From NCBI RefSeq assembly GCF_014651955.1, contig NZ_BMXW01000002.1, positions 328,779 through 392,778 of the forward strand: 64,000 bases of DNA, in the 5' to 3' direction. Both the position numbers and the translations under genes were made by a program. This document shows, piece by piece, positions 53,148 to 63,645 of this stretch (positions are counted from its first letter, which is position 1; every line of letters starts with the position of its first letter). The DNA comes from Shewanella fodinae. GTDB taxonomy: Bacteria > Pseudomonadota > Gammaproteobacteria > Enterobacterales > Shewanellaceae. The notes below the pieces were generated by a model that had not been told where the DNA came from, ran no database searches, and worked only from the letters and a program-made list of their open reading frames with translations.

Positions 53148-55135
53148 TGGAGATCATGTCGTTGGCTCTTATCACGTCACTACCTATGCCACAATTGTTA
53201 CAACAGGCTGAACAGCAAGGGGCGGTCAGCGCCTTGGATCGCCACTTTGCGCTACAGCTGTCAGCACTGGCAGTACCACCACAACCCCCAGCCATGTTGC
53301 TGTTATTGGCGTTACTGTCAAAGCAATTGTCGGCGCAGCACAGTTGCCTGCCCCTCGCCCATATTGATGCCGACAACCCTTTGGAACTGCGGCAACAGCC
53401 AGAAAGTGCAGTGCTCACCTGTCGTTTTGACTGTTCCCAATCACAGCTGGTGCCGCAGATTGAGCAGCTACTCAACGAGTCCTCGTTGGTCTGGGTTGCC
53501 GCAGCTCAGACCGAAGATCCTCATAATCGGCCGTTAGTGTTACAAAGTGGACGTCTGTATCTAAGGCGCTACTGGCACTATGAGCAGCAGGTAGCGAGCA
53601 AACTGCGACAACTGGCGTGTGACAGTGAGATTGCCCGCCGCTTAGACCATAATGCCGAATTAATGCGTAGCAGCGCTGCATTGCTGCAAGGTTTATTTCC
53701 CACAGCAGATGCAGCCATTGACTGGCAAAAAGTGGCGGCTGCAACCGCCCTTACCCGCCAACTGGCGGTGATTACCGGTGGGCCGGGTACCGGCAAAACA
53801 ACCACAGTCACCAAAGTACTGCTGCTGTTACTGCAATTGTTACCCACATTATCCATCCGTTTGGTAGCGCCGACCGGCAAGGCAGCAGCTCGGCTTAGTG
53901 AATCGATCAAAAGCACTAAAGCCAGGCTGCAACCACAACTTAATGGCCCATTAGCACCTTTACAACAGGCTTTGCAGCAGATCCCTGAACAGGCAGCCAC
54001 GATTCATCGCTTATTAGGGTTTATCCCCGGTGACAGTCGCTTTCGTTATCATCACGACAATCCATTACTGCTAGATCTGCTAATAGTGGACGAAGCCTCA
54101 ATGGTCGATTTGCCCTTAATGGCAAAACTGTTAGATGCGCTGCCCGATAATGCACGTTTGATCCTGTTAGGCGATCAGGATCAATTAGCCTCAGTGGAAG
54201 CCGGCGCGGTACTGGCAGATATCTGTCAAGGCCTGAAATCAGGTGATAACTGGCAGATGCGCTACAGCCAAGCGCAAGCCTTACGGTTAAGTCAGCTGTG
54301 TCAGCAGCAGTTACCAGCCGAGGCAAGCGCATCAGCGTTGGGTGATAGTTTATGTATGTTGCGCCATAGCCATCGCTTTGAGGATGATGCGGGCATCGGT
54401 TTGCTGGCCAATGCGGTGAATCACGGAGATACCGCAGCCATTACCCAGATCTGGCGTACTGGTTATCAGGAACTGCAATGGTATGAACACAACGATGATG
54501 GCAACGGTCTCAAAGGCCTATTAGCGCAATGCCAACAAGGTTATGGTGTATATCTGTCGTTGATGCAGCAACATGCTGAACCGCAACAGATCCTTGCAGC
54601 CTTCAATCAGTTCCGGGTGTTGTGCGCTATGCGCAGTGGCGACGCGGGCGTTGAGAACATCAACCTCGCTATTACTAGAGCATTAACAATAACGAGCAAG
54701 CTAAAACCTCATAGTGAATTCTATGCGGGCCGCCCGATAATCATCCGCAGCAACGATTACAACCTCGGGCTGTTCAATGGCGATATCGGACTGATTTTGC
54801 CGGATGCCAGCCAGCATAACCGATTGATGGCTTGGTTTGAGCGCGCGGACGGCAGCATGCTCAAAGTGTTACCGGCACGATTACCCAGTCACGACACTTG
54901 TTTCGCTATGACGGTACATAAGAGTCAAGGCAGTGAGTTCGACAGTGTTGCCTTAGTGTTACCGACAAACCCTCGGGGCCCGCAGCTACAGTTGCTGAGT
55001 CGGGAGTTGTTGTATACCGCCATCACCCGCGCCAAACGCCGGTTTATTTGTCTCGGAAACAGCCGAGAATTTGCCGCCGCCAGCCGTCGCCTCACCCGCC
55101 GCGCCTCTGGCTTAGCACAGCGATTATGGCAATGA
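53147..55135 (+). CDS. recD: Exodeoxyribonuclease V alpha subunit RecD
   Basis: RecD is the 5'-3' SF1 helicase of RecBCD. The 662-residue product (E. coli 608) has an N-terminal RecB-binding region, Walker A ITGGPGTGKTTTVTKVL (about 206-222), LIVDEASMVDLPLMAKLLDA, LLGDQDQLASVEAGAVLADI and the C-terminal TVHKSQGSEFDSVALVLP. The ATG at 53147 shares one base with the recB stop (TGATG), with GGAG nine bases upstream; a second ATG three codons later is possible. It ends the operon. No terminator is obvious in the 223 bases before ddl, which hold only weak GC-rich dyads. Confidence 0.96.
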   Translation: MEIMSLALITSLPMPQLLQQAEQQGAVSALDRHFALQLSALAVPPQPPAMLLLLALLSKQLSAQHSCLPLAHIDADNPLELRQQPESAVLTCRFDCSQSQLVPQIEQLLNESSLVWVAAAQTEDPHNRPLVLQSGRLYLRRYWHYEQQVASKLRQLACDSEIARRLDHNAELMRSSAALLQGLFPTADAAIDWQKVAAATALTRQLAVITGGPGTGKTTTVTKVLLLLLQLLPTLSIRLVAPTGKAAARLSESIKSTKARLQPQLNGPLAPLQQALQQIPEQAATIHRLLGFIPGDSRFRYHHDNPLLLDLLIVDEASMVDLPLMAKLLDALPDNARLILLGDQDQLASVEAGAVLADICQGLKSGDNWQMRYSQAQALRLSQLCQQQLPAEASASALGDSLCMLRHSHRFEDDAGIGLLANAVNHGDTAAITQIWRTGYQELQWYEHNDDGNGLKGLLAQCQQGYGVYLSLMQQHAEPQQILAAFNQFRVLCAMRSGDAGVENINLAITRALTITSKLKPHSEFYAGRPIIIRSNDYNLGLFNGDIGLILPDASQHNRLMAWFERADGSMLKVLPARLPSHDTCFAMTVHKSQGSEFDSVALVLPTNPRGPQLQLLSRELLYTAITRAKRRFICLGNSREFAAASRRLTRRASGLAQRLWQ

Positions 55136-55358
55136 CAGTGGGGACAAGAGCAACAATTGCAGCAATCTTAGCCTAAATAGTTTGCCACGATGTAACATAT
55201 TGTTGGCTTTTTCAGCGGGATAACACTCACCGCACAGATCTGCCTAACGCTGGGCCACGAACTGCGCGATAATGGCATATCGGCTGCGCCGCAATCATAG
55301 CGGCCAGCACCCTATTATTTAGTGTCTGAATCTCATCAGGACGGTGACAGGAACAACC

Positions 55359-56375
55359 ATGACGAACGGGATCAATCTTTTATTATTATGTGGCGGTGGC
55401 GGTGCCGAACATGCTATTTCGCTGCTGTCTGCCAGCTATTTTGAAAGCTGTCTTAGCAAGGCGGCGGGCATTAATCTGCTGTGGCTGGAACTCAATGGCA
55501 AAGGCCAGTATCACACCAAAGACGGTCGCAAGTGTGAGCTGACCAACCGCCGCGAGATACGCTTTGACGACGACAGTCCAAGCTGGCCGGTAGATTATGT
55601 GATCCCCTGTATTCATGGTTACCCAGGTGAAACCGGGGATATCCAATCCTATTTTAACCTGATCAATCTGCCCTATTTTGGCTGTGAATCTGAAGGCAGC
55701 AGCAACTGTTTTAACAAGATTACCGCCAAAATGTGGTTTACCGCACTCGGTATCCCCAACACCCCGTATATTTTTGTCAATCAACCAGACGATGACGCTA
55801 TCGCCCGCTGCCAGCAGGCATTGCAGAACTGGGGGTCACTGTTTATTAAAGCAGCGTCACAAGGTTCATCGGTAGGTTGCTACAAAGTGGATGATGCGGC
55901 CAAGGTCGCGGAAGCTCTGAAAGACGCCTTTAGTTATTCCCCTTATGTTGTCGTCGAAAAAACCATTCGCGCGCGGGAATTGGAAGTTGCGGTCTATGAA
56001 TATCAGGGCGAAGTGATCGCCACACGTCCTGGTGAAATTGTCTGCGCTGCTGACACCTTCTACACCTATGAAGAGAAATACGCCGACAACAGCCATGCCA
56101 CCACCAAGGTAGAAGCCGATAATCTTACCGAGGAACAGATTGCCACCATCCGCGACTATGCGGTGCGGGCATTCAAGGGGCTGAAACTACGCCACCTGTC
56201 GCGTATCGATTTTTTCCTCAGCGATGAAGGAGAAATTCTGCTGAATGAAATCAATACCTTTCCTGGCCTAACCAAAATCTCCATGTTCCCGAAAATGCTG
56301 GCAAACCACGGCGAAGATTTTACCACTTACCTGCTGGATAATATTCAGCGGCAGTTGGCTAAAAAGATCAGCTAA
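55359..56375 (+). CDS. ddl: D-alanine--D-alanine ligase
   Basis: The ATP-grasp ligase makes D-Ala-D-Ala for peptidoglycan precursors. 338 residues: the N-terminal [19 protein letters not shown] (the family GGxSxEHxVSxxSA), [54 protein letters not shown] and [20 protein letters not shown] with the metal-binding Asp/Glu/Asn. Helpful loop sequence EEKYAD... replaces the usual YDYxAKY. GGGGAEH departs from the usual GGxSxEH at the serine, but this occurs in a Shewanella/Vibrio subgroup. It lies outside the division (mra) cluster, so it is probably a ddlA-type copy. The ATG has AGGA upstream. Confidence 0.93.
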   Translation: MTNGINLLLLCGGGGAEHAISLLSASYFESCLSKAAGINLLWLELNGKGQYHTKDGRKCELTNRREIRFDDDSPSWPVDYVIPCIHGYPGETGDIQSYFNLINLPYFGCESEGSSNCFNKITAKMWFTALGIPNTPYIFVNQPDDDAIARCQQALQNWGSLFIKAASQGSSVGCYKVDDAAKVAEALKDAFSYSPYVVVEKTIRARELEVAVYEYQGEVIATRPGEIVCAADTFYTYEEKYADNSHATTKVEADNLTEEQIATIRDYAVRAFKGLKLRHLSRIDFFLSDEGEILLNEINTFPGLTKISMFPKMLANHGEDFTTYLLDNIQRQLAKKIS

Positions 56376-56431
56376 TTAGCCGGTTAGTGGCAGCTGACTC
56401 ATTAGAAGCTGTTCACCATCGCTATTGGCAT

Positions 56432-56463
56432 AAAAAAACCACCGCTTCATGCGGTGGTTTTTT
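56432..56463. terminator. Bidirectional terminator between ddl and lactate permease
   Basis: A run of A, a stem ACCACCGC/GCGGTGGT with 5-base loop TTCAT, and a run of T. The geometry suits termination on both strands for the convergent genes. Confidence 0.92.
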
Positions 56464-56476
56464 ACATGATTACCGA

Positions 56477-58114
56477 TTACTTGTGGAAAAATACCAGCGT
56501 CCAAGGCAGAACATAAGCTTGCATGACGGTGATAAAACCGATGAAGCCACAGAAAATCAGACTGTGTTTCAGTGTAAAACGGAACAATTCAGACTCCCGC
56601 CCAACTAACCCTGTCGCGGCACACGCCACGGCAATGGATTGTGGGGAAATCATCTTCCCGGTAACACCACCGGTGGTATTAGCTGCCACCAGCAAATCAG
56701 GAGTTACGCCAATCTGATGTGCGGTATTGGCCTGCAAGGATGCAAACAGCGCATTAGATGACGTATCTGAGCCAGTAAGGAATACCCCAAGCCAGCCTAA
56801 GAATGGTGAGAAGAATGGGAATGCTGCCCCACTGCCCGCCAGCAACAACGCCAGAGTAGAAGACAAACCGGAGTAATTAGCGACAAAGGCAAACGCCAAT
56901 ACAAACCCGATAGACATGATTGGGAATTTCAGCTCAACCAGCGTTTCGCCAAAGGTTTTGAGTGCATCTTTCACTGACATTTTCAGCAGGACAATCGAGA
57001 TCATTGCCGCTATCAAAATAGCGGAGCCCACGGCACTCAGTAAGTTGAACTTAAAGATCGCCGCATAAGCGGTATCCTTTGCCACAATAGGCGTAGTCTT
57101 AATCACTAAGTTATGTAATCCCGGGATCTCAAGCGACACGGTAACGCTGTTCAAATAGCCTGAAATCGCCTTAATGCTCCACAGGGTCACCATGACAGTT
57201 AAAATAATGAACGGCATCCAGGCGCGGATGATCTGGCCGCTGGAATAGGCTGACTTAGCTGCCGCACTGCGTGGTTTCATACCCGCAAAAGTGAAAATTT
57301 CCTTGGGTTGCCATACTTTTAGGAACAGCGTTAAGCATATCAAACTCACCAACGCTGAGGTGATATCTGGCAATTCTGGGCCGACAAAGTTAGAAGTCAG
57401 GAACTGGGTAATGGCAAATGAGCCCCCGGCTACTAACGTAGCGGGCCAGGTCTGACAGATGCCGCGCATGCCGTCCATCATGGCAATCAACCAGAAAGGC
57501 ACAATAACGGATAGCAAAGGTAGCTGGCGGCCAGCGATTTGCCCGATATGATAAGGATCAAGCGAAGACACTTGCCCGGCCACAATAATGGGGATACCCA
57601 TAGCACCGAACGCGACCGGCGCAGTATTGGCAATCAAACACAGACCTGCGGCATATAATGGGTTAAAACCCAGCCCCACTAACAGCGCAGCAGTGATCGC
57701 AACCGGGGCCCCAAACCCCGCAGCCCCCTCCAAAAACGCACCAAACGAGAACCCCACCAGCAGCATTTGCAACCGTTGGTCTTCGGTAATAGAGGTTACC
57801 GAAGAACGGATAATCTCAAACTGTCCGGTCTTAACGGTGATTTTATAGAGAAACACCGCAGTAATAATGATCCACGCGATTGGCCACAGACCATACGCAA
57901 AGCCATAGACTGCTGAAGCAATCGCCATGGTTACCGGCATCTGATACATCAGCACTGCAACCAATAATGCCAACAATAGCGTGATGCCACCCGCAATGTG
58001 GCCCTTTAACTTAAGCACTGTTAGTGCCAGAAAGAAAAAAACAATGGGCAATAATGCCACCAACGCTGACAGCCATAAGCTGCCTAATGGCGCATAGGTT
58101 TGTGTCCAGGTCAT
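56477..58114 (-). CDS. lctP: L-lactate permease
   Basis: 545 residues with about 13 membrane helices, starting [20 protein letters not shown]. Family blocks are [40 protein letters not shown] and [20 protein letters not shown], characteristic of the LctP/LldP lactate permease family, which imports L- and D-lactate and glycolate with protons. Lactate is a favoured carbon source of Shewanella. No lactate dehydrogenase genes are adjacent. The gene ends at a shared terminator. A 515-base promoter-side gap follows towards the next gene. Confidence 0.95.
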   Translation of the reverse strand: MTWTQTYAPLGSLWLSALVALLPIVFFFLALTVLKLKGHIAGGITLLLALLVAVLMYQMPVTMAIASAVYGFAYGLWPIAWIIITAVFLYKITVKTGQFEIIRSSVTSITEDQRLQMLLVGFSFGAFLEGAAGFGAPVAITAALLVGLGFNPLYAAGLCLIANTAPVAFGAMGIPIIVAGQVSSLDPYHIGQIAGRQLPLLSVIVPFWLIAMMDGMRGICQTWPATLVAGGSFAITQFLTSNFVGPELPDITSALVSLICLTLFLKVWQPKEIFTFAGMKPRSAAAKSAYSSGQIIRAWMPFIILTVMVTLWSIKAISGYLNSVTVSLEIPGLHNLVIKTTPIVAKDTAYAAIFKFNLLSAVGSAILIAAMISIVLLKMSVKDALKTFGETLVELKFPIMSIGFVLAFAFVANYSGLSSTLALLLAGSGAAFPFFSPFLGWLGVFLTGSDTSSNALFASLQANTAHQIGVTPDLLVAANTTGGVTGKMISPQSIAVACAATGLVGRESELFRFTLKHSLIFCGFIGFITVMQAYVLPWTLVFFHK

Positions 58115-58629
58115 ACGAATAAGTCTCCAAGTGCTTTAGTATATTTTGTTATAGGTGGCTCAGTCATTTGTCACCATAAATGGCGCTGACTGTTTGAAAC
58201 ACCGACATTTATATTAGAGAGAAGATGTTTTAAGGTAATATTCATATAGCGATTAAGTGACACATATCTCATTAATTATTTTTACAAATGTGACAGAGAT
58301 TCATATTGACAATTGTTTAAAAAATAGTGAGTTTCACTCGATTTGGACTTCTTGAAAGTGTCATTAAGTTGTTTGTTTGCTTTAATAAAATCATCAAACA
58401 CAGCATTAATTGCAGATATTTTAGATATTGCGTAGTTAATACTGGGCTTTTTAATAGTCTATTAACAATTACACAAAAACAGATAGAGCAGCAGAAGTAC
58501 CTGTAAATTTAGCCATTAGGCGCTTTATTATGCTGTGTTTATCCGCAGATATGGGTCACAAAATGTGTTTTACGCCATAATCACTGGCGATATTTCCGAG
58601 GTTAATGAGGGCGCCCTTAAAGGGGTTAG
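58115..58629. other. 515-base AT-rich intergenic region
   Basis: Upstream of lctP and downstream of a GGDEF gene. I see AT-rich promoter-like sequence and two TGTGA-type half-sites (AAATGTGACAGAG near 58286-58298 and AAGTGACACATATC near 58255-58268), but no complete CRP dyad, no ORF with a plausible start and no tRNA or clear hairpin. It could hold a catabolite-controlled promoter or a small RNA. Confidence 0.3.
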
Positions 58630-59709
58630 TTACAACACTTCTATGCGGTTGCGACCATTGGCTTTTGCCCGATATAGCGCTTGATCGGCACGGTTCAACA
58701 TCGCAGAAAGCGTTTCACCTTCGCGATATTGAGTTATGCCAAAACTGGCAGTCTTGTGGCCAACCCCCACGAAATCAAAGCGATTGATTTTTTCTTGCAA
58801 CAGTGCCGCAACCGTTGCGGCCTGAGAACTATCAGTGTTGGGCAGCAGGATAACAAACTCCTCTCCGCCTAGCCGCCCGACATGATCTTGCAGCCTCACA
58901 TTATGCAGCAATAAATTGGCAAAATTGATCAGCACACTGTCACCTACTGCATGTCCGTGGGTATCGTTAACCAACTTAAAATGGTCAATATCCAGCATAA
59001 TAAGCGATATGGGATACTTTTCACGGTGACTCAGGGCTGTTTCACAATCAAACAATTGCGCTATCTTGGTGCGATTCCACAGCGAGGTCAGCCCATCACT
59101 GCTAGCACTATGTGCCAGTGTCCGCTGGTGCAGATATAAGCTGGCATTGGCACGCTCCAACACCAGCGCATTCACCAACCCGAACAGGAATGCTGACAGG
59201 ATCCACAACAAGTGCAATTCCAGAAAATAACTGGATACGCCTTCAAGATAAGTCATCGCCAGCACTAATATCGCCGATGCTGAGGCCGATATGGCGGCAT
59301 AACGCAGCGTTAACCCGGAAATAGCGAAGGTCCAGATGATTGTCAGATAAATTTCCGGCGCAAAAAATGGAAATCGTGCCGTGGCAATGTTGAACCATAA
59401 GCTAGCAAAAATGGCACCGATGGGCGCAATGACCAGCAAGGCCCGCATCATTCTATGCAACCGCGGATAGTAACTTAAGGCACCGATAATAAGCAGCGAC
59501 CCTGGAACTAATAGCCCATGCACCAACAATCGTTGTTCAGAATGGCGCAGCCCCAGGCCATGTTCCAACAGCGCATAGAGCAAATACAGCAACGCCGTCA
59601 CAAAGGCGATATAGCGTATATGCGGCGTTTTGGATTGCAGATGCCATTGCTGAAAATCTACTTGGTGAGGGTCCAGCAGACACAATTTATCTGAAGATGG
59701 AATTATCAA
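58630..59709 (-). CDS. Membrane diguanylate cyclase (GGDEF, MASE-like)
   Basis: 359 residues with six or so membrane helices in the first 185 residues and a C-terminal GGDEF domain. The active site is GGEEF (281-285) and an I-site RLQD (272-275) stands nine residues before it, so synthesis of c-di-GMP with product inhibition is expected. DGLTSLWNRTKI and LDIDHFKLVNDTHGHAVGD are intact. The N-terminal helices form a MASE-like sensor without a recognisable ligand. The start is TTG with a GGGAG site nine bases upstream. It is a single-gene unit, the second diguanylate cyclase in the window, with different membrane architecture from the first. Confidence 0.92.
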   Translation of the reverse strand: MIIPSSDKLCLLDPHQVDFQQWHLQSKTPHIRYIAFVTALLYLLYALLEHGLGLRHSEQRLLVHGLLVPGSLLIIGALSYYPRLHRMMRALLVIAPIGAIFASLWFNIATARFPFFAPEIYLTIIWTFAISGLTLRYAAISASASAILVLAMTYLEGVSSYFLELHLLWILSAFLFGLVNALVLERANASLYLHQRTLAHSASSDGLTSLWNRTKIAQLFDCETALSHREKYPISLIMLDIDHFKLVNDTHGHAVGDSVLINFANLLLHNVRLQDHVGRLGGEEFVILLPNTDSSQAATVAALLQEKINRFDFVGVGHKTASFGITQYREGETLSAMLNRADQALYRAKANGRNRIEVL

Positions 59710-59836
59710 CTGACTAGACTCCCGACCGATGTCAGCCAGACATCTTATCCTGAATTACAATACATATGACGGTAATTTCAATAATGCCTGCCGTACCCTC
59801 ACAATTGCAACTGTCGGCTATCAAGTCGTTGCCGCC

Positions 59837-60469
59837 TCACTGCGCGAACTGACAGGCGCCGCTGCCAAAAGGTGCACGCTGAAACTCAGGTAAGCGCTCC
59901 GCCATAGCAGATAAAGATGTCAGCTTGGGAAAATCACTGGCAATCACCACCTCAGCCAACATCTGTTGGCTAAAGTGCCAAGCAATTGCAATCGTGAGAT
60001 CCGCCAGATCGACACGATCACTGGTCAGCGGCGAAGCCAGCGTTATCTGTGACTCCAACTCTTCATAGGCCGCCAGCAGTTGTCCGGTGACGCGCTGCGT
60101 CCAGGCATCATATTGTTTGTCCTGAGGGCGTAATTGCCGTTCATAAACTAACTGCACGCTCTTCTCACACGCGGCCAAAGCCAAACCCAGCAGTTGCAGT
60201 TGTCGCTGTAATATCTTGGGCTCATCGGCTAATAATTTTCTAGCAGGTACCAACGCGGCTGCATATTGCAGAATTAAGGTGGAGTCCATCAGTGCCGTAC
60301 CATCATCACAAATCAAGGTTGGCGCCTTCACCACTGGATTGATCTGAGCAAACGCTTCAAAAGTGCTGAACACCGATAACGGCTGATGTTCAAATTTCAG
60401 CCCAAGTAGCTGCAATGATACCGCTACCCGCCGCACGAAGGGTGAATCTAGCATGCCGATAAGTTTCAT
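59837..60469 (-). CDS. Glutathione S-transferase family protein
   Basis: 210 residues with an N-terminal thioredoxin-like domain (MKLIGMLDSPFVRRVAVSLQ, LKFEHQPLSVFSTFEAFAQI, NPVVKAPTLICDDGTALMDS with the cis-Pro and the DS glutathione-binding pair) and an alpha-helical C-terminal domain (DRVDLADLTIAIAWHFSQ). It most resembles small cytosolic GSTs such as YfcF/YibF. The catalytic residue is probably the Ser in MLDSPF. The substrate is unknown. It stands alone. Confidence 0.9.
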   Translation of the reverse strand: MKLIGMLDSPFVRRVAVSLQLLGLKFEHQPLSVFSTFEAFAQINPVVKAPTLICDDGTALMDSTLILQYAAALVPARKLLADEPKILQRQLQLLGLALAACEKSVQLVYERQLRPQDKQYDAWTQRVTGQLLAAYEELESQITLASPLTSDRVDLADLTIAIAWHFSQQMLAEVVIASDFPKLTSLSAMAERLPEFQRAPFGSGACQFAQ

Positions 60470-60641
60470 ACTTTATACCTGTTTGAATGACCCAGCGCCC
60501 ATTCTGCGCCAACAGCCGCATCAGTCAAGATTGATAAAGTGTCGTTATAAAATGTTACTGATTTTAGATGGCATTAGCCGACAGTTATCGTATAAACACT
60601 AGATATTTATGTCGGCATCGACAACGCAAAGGTAACTCAAA

Positions 60642-62372
60642 ATGAAACGAATGTTAGTGCTGGCCGCCTGTGCCAGTTTTTCTGTAGCGGCGGCGGAGCC
60701 CGCATGGGTGGCAACCAGCAACCAATATGCCATGGAAGTGTTGCAGAAGATTGCCGAGGCTAGCCCAGAAAGTGGCTCAGAACTGGGCATTGAAACCTAC
60801 GATAGCAACGCCTCCGATCTCACCCTGGCTGCGGAAACAAAAAACCTTAACAGCCTCCACGATGAAATTGGTAAGTTGCAACTCATCGCGAAGCAAACAA
60901 ACGATGCCCGGGTGACGCAGGACTTGCAGATCATGATAGATGCGCTGCAACGTCAACTGGACTCGGCCAAACTGTCTGAGCAATACGAACTGCCCTTCTA
61001 CAATGTTGCTGAGAAAGTCTTCGGGGGCATTCAAGTGCTTTTGGATGACCGTAACAGCGATGCACGTATGCAAAAAGCCGTTGCGCGACTCAATGCCTAT
61101 GTTGGAACAGACACTCAGCCAGGCATTGTGGCACAAGCCCAGCAACGCACCGCTCAGGCGTTAGCCAATAAGCAACTGACAGCGCCCTATTACAAGGAAG
61201 TAGAACAAGCCATCGCCAATACCCCACAGTTTATTCAGGGGATAGAGCAGCTATTCACGGCCCATAAATTACAAGGTTGGCAGCCAGCCTTTGCCAAACT
61301 TTCTAAGCAACTCACCGACTACCAACAGTGGCTTAAATCCAAGGTATTGCCTGTCGCCCGGCAATCCAATGTGATGCCAGAAATCCTCTATAGCAACGCG
61401 CTGAAAAATGTCGGCGTGGATATTGCGCCTCAGGAACTCATTCAACGCGCCCTGTTTGAATATGCCGAGATCCGTGACGAGATGCAGGCACTGGCAACCG
61501 ATATTGCCAAGGCCAAAGGATATAAAAATGATGACTATCGCTTTGTTATCCGCGAGCTGAAAAAACAACAGGTCACCGGTGATGATGTCTTACCCTTCTT
61601 CAAACAGCGTTTGGCGGATATTGAGAAAATTGTGCGCGACCACAATATTGTCACCCTGCCACAACGTCCGGCCAATATTCGATTGGCGTCACCGGCAGAA
61701 TCTGCGGCAATACCCGCAGCGCATATGAATCCGCCACGACTTGTGGGTAACACCGGAGAATATGGTGAGTTTGTGCTGCCAATGGTTGACCCTAATGCCG
61801 GAGGCAAACGCGTCACCGATTTTACCAGCAAAGGCTTTTCCTGGACGCTTACCGTCCACGAGGCCCGGCCAGGCCATGAACTGCAATTTTCTAACATGAT
61901 TGAACAAGGCGTTTCCATGGCGCGGGCCATATTTGCCATGAACAGTGCCAATGTAGAAGGCTGGGCCTTATACGCCGAAGCCATCATGAAGCAATATCTC
62001 CCCAAAGAAGGCCAGCTATTCTCATTGCAAGCCCGCCAGCAACGAGCTGCACGCGCGTTTTTGGATCCGATGTTAAATCTTGGGCTTATCAGTCCTGCAG
62101 ACGCTAAAAAAGTGCTGACCGACGATGTAGTACTGTCAGATGCCTTTGCCCAGCAGGAGATCAATCGCTACACCTTCCAAATGCCCGGCCAAGCCACGTC
62201 TTATTTCTATGGTTATATGAACCTCAGGGAATTACGCATAGCGACTGAGATAAAGTTACAAGATAAGTTTAATCAAAAAGACTTTCATGATTTCATCCTG
62301 AAACAAGGGCTACTTCCTCCCAAACTGCTTAAAAAGGCGGTAGAGACCGAATTTATTCCCAACGTGAAGTAA
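60642..62372 (+). CDS. DUF885 family secreted putative metallopeptidase
   Basis: 576 residues with a signal peptide (MKRMLVLAACASFSVAAAEP) and the DUF885 core. The key motif HEARPGHELQ is at residues 406-415, followed by NVEGWALYAEAIMKQYLP, suggesting a gluzincin-like zinc site of the form HExxxxHxL plus a distal Glu. Characteristic ISPADAKKVL-like and PGQATSYFYGYMNLREL segments follow. Members are probably periplasmic peptidases; the substrate is unknown. The N-terminal about 250 residues are helical. A potential lipobox (LAAC) at residues 7-10 is too early for an ordinary lipoprotein signal. Confidence 0.85.
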   Translation: MKRMLVLAACASFSVAAAEPAWVATSNQYAMEVLQKIAEASPESGSELGIETYDSNASDLTLAAETKNLNSLHDEIGKLQLIAKQTNDARVTQDLQIMIDALQRQLDSAKLSEQYELPFYNVAEKVFGGIQVLLDDRNSDARMQKAVARLNAYVGTDTQPGIVAQAQQRTAQALANKQLTAPYYKEVEQAIANTPQFIQGIEQLFTAHKLQGWQPAFAKLSKQLTDYQQWLKSKVLPVARQSNVMPEILYSNALKNVGVDIAPQELIQRALFEYAEIRDEMQALATDIAKAKGYKNDDYRFVIRELKKQQVTGDDVLPFFKQRLADIEKIVRDHNIVTLPQRPANIRLASPAESAAIPAAHMNPPRLVGNTGEYGEFVLPMVDPNAGGKRVTDFTSKGFSWTLTVHEARPGHELQFSNMIEQGVSMARAIFAMNSANVEGWALYAEAIMKQYLPKEGQLFSLQARQQRAARAFLDPMLNLGLISPADAKKVLTDDVVLSDAFAQQEINRYTFQMPGQATSYFYGYMNLRELRIATEIKLQDKFNQKDFHDFILKQGLLPPKLLKKAVETEFIPNVK

Positions 62373-62506
62373 CCGCAATATGGCGCAGTCGCAAAGGCTG
62401 CGCCCGCTTCCGCCAAATTTCCTGATAATCATCCCTCAATTCCATCAGCAGCAAATTTCCCCTACTTCGCTACACTTGACGTATCCCCGCTTGATACGGA
62501 GGCATT

Positions 62507-62893
62507 ATGTTACGAGTCATGGAGTTAGATCATCTGGTATTACTGTGCAGCGATATTGAGATCATGCTCGATTTTTATGGCCGGGTACTGGGCGCACAAC
62601 TGGAGCGGCAAATACAGCAGCCACCATTATGGCAACTGCGGCTGGGAAATGTGTTGATAGATTTACAACGCCGCGACCAGCCGGAGCAAGGGACGAATGT
62701 TGAACATTTTTGCTTTAACATTGCCGAAATTGATGAATCGCGGGTCGTAGACTTCCTGCAGCGGCAAGGCGTGATGTTTGAACCCTTCAGTGAAAAATAT
62801 GGGGCTCGCGGCTACAGCCGCTCACTCTACATGTATGACCCAGAAGATAACAAAATAGAGCTGAAATTATTGTCTGCAAAACGTGAAGCCTAG
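62507..62893 (+). CDS. VOC/glyoxalase-fold protein
   Basis: 128 residues: MELDHLVLLCSDIEIMLDFY, FYGRVLGAQLERQ, TNVEHFCFNIAEID and YMYDPEDNKIELKLLS give the paired beta-alpha-beta-beta-beta modules of the vicinal-oxygen-chelate superfamily. Likely metal ligands are His9, His67 and the C-terminal Glu. It resembles uncharacterised dioxygenase or glyoxalase-like VOC proteins; the substrate cannot be predicted. The ATG at 62507 follows GGAGG at good spacing. It is the last gene with core-genome character in the window. Confidence 0.88.
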   Translation: MLRVMELDHLVLLCSDIEIMLDFYGRVLGAQLERQIQQPPLWQLRLGNVLIDLQRRDQPEQGTNVEHFCFNIAEIDESRVVDFLQRQGVMFEPFSEKYGARGYSRSLYMYDPEDNKIELKLLSAKREA

Positions 62894-63000
62894 CCACTTG
62901 TTTGTGACTTAGTAAAATTAAAACAACGACAGTTGAAATTGTAACGACGGGAAGCTAGAGAATTAGCATTAGCCAATTTAACATATTGAATTTTAAAATT

Positions 63001-63273
63001 TTATTTTTCATTCGTATCTTTTTGCTTCTTTTGAGTGCCTAGTGTGCCGAGCCAAACAAATAAAAACGCAAAAGCTACATATTTAAAAACGTAAGCATAA
63101 AAACCCCAATGACCTCCTTGATCATAAGTATATCGACCAGATGTTGCCACACCTGTTGATAGCGCTACATAAACCTTATAAATGAATGGGATAGAGAGAA
63201 TTAAGCATAATACTCGGAACGGCCATACCCATTGATCTGTCAAATATAGCCTGATGAGTTTTATCGGTCTCAA
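63001..63273 (-). CDS. Small two-helix membrane protein (hypothetical)
   Basis: 90 residues starting at TTG with GGGAG seven bases upstream. Two hydrophobic segments (VWPFRVLCLILSIPFIYKVY and GFYAYVFKYVAFAFLFVWLG) are separated by a loop rich in Gly, Tyr and Thr, and the C-terminus is lysine-rich (TQKKQKDTNEK), so it likely sits in the inner membrane with a cytoplasmic tail. No family is recognised. Its first 98 bases overlap the preceding frame, so it could also be the C-terminal half of a frameshifted longer protein. The region is AT-rich compared with the neighbours. Confidence 0.5.
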   Translation of the reverse strand: MRPIKLIRLYLTDQWVWPFRVLCLILSIPFIYKVYVALSTGVATSGRYTYDQGGHWGFYAYVFKYVAFAFLFVWLGTLGTQKKQKDTNEK

Positions 63274-63448
63274 ATTTTGACTCCCTCTCTTCGGGGAATA
63301 TAGCTTCCCGGCACAGGGGCAGACAACATGGAGCCAATCCTAGTGCGAAAAAGAACATAGCAAATGCACAAAAAGACGTAGAGTTTTGCTTGTCCCAGTA
63401 ACCATTGGGAGTTGATACGTTTGCTATATTTATTGCCACAGGATCCAC
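63176..63448 (-). CDS. Small membrane-associated hypothetical protein
   Basis: 90 residues beginning with GTG (MDPVAINIANVSTPNGYW), with one hydrophobic segment (SFCAFAMFFFALGLAPCCLP) and a charged middle (CREAIFPEERESKFETDK). It overlaps the previous small gene by 19 bases and the next by 98 bases. The part inside the second overlap has a less natural composition than the competing frame, so the real product may end or shift near 63275. No homology recognised. Confidence 0.4.
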   Translation of the reverse strand: MDPVAINIANVSTPNGYWDKQNSTSFCAFAMFFFALGLAPCCLPLCREAIFPEERESKFETDKTHQAIFDRSMGMAVPSIMLNSLYPIHL

Positions 63449-63645
63449 GAGCTAGGAGCCTTACCTGAGACTGCAACTTTGGCAAATAACAAGAATATAT
63501 AAACTGACGCAAACGTACTGAACAAGGTGCTAGGAAGTTCATTTACACTTATGGCGTGATTAATGTTCATACCGTCATAAACCCATAAGAATAAAACAGA
63601 ACCGAAAGAAAAAATGCCACAGACAATAAAAATCCAAGCCAACAT
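63430..63645 (-). CDS. Small membrane protein, possibly frameshifted at a T7 run
   Basis: 71 residues with two hydrophobic helices (MLAWIFIVCGIFSFGSVLFL and STLFSTFASVYIFLLFAKVA). An upstream short frame with a good ribosome site starts at 63688 (MEAPWKGEKVNFF, stop at 63647-63649) and runs into a run of seven T bases. Losing one T would join the two frames into an 85-residue protein reading FFRMLAWIF across the junction. This suggests a homopolymer indel, a pseudogene or programmed slippage. No family is recognised. Confidence 0.45.
   Translation of the reverse strand: MLAWIFIVCGIFSFGSVLFLWVYDGMNINHAISVNELPSTLFSTFASVYIFLLFAKVAVSGKAPSSWILWQ

Noticed and set aside
58255..58298. CRP sites upstream of lctP
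   Set aside because: Only TGTGA-type half-sites; the second half of the dyad is not present in either case.
63270..63542. A 90-codon minus-strand frame with a Cys/Arg-rich product
   Set aside because: Lies wholly across the neighbouring small membrane-protein frames, with a less protein-like composition and no ribosome site.
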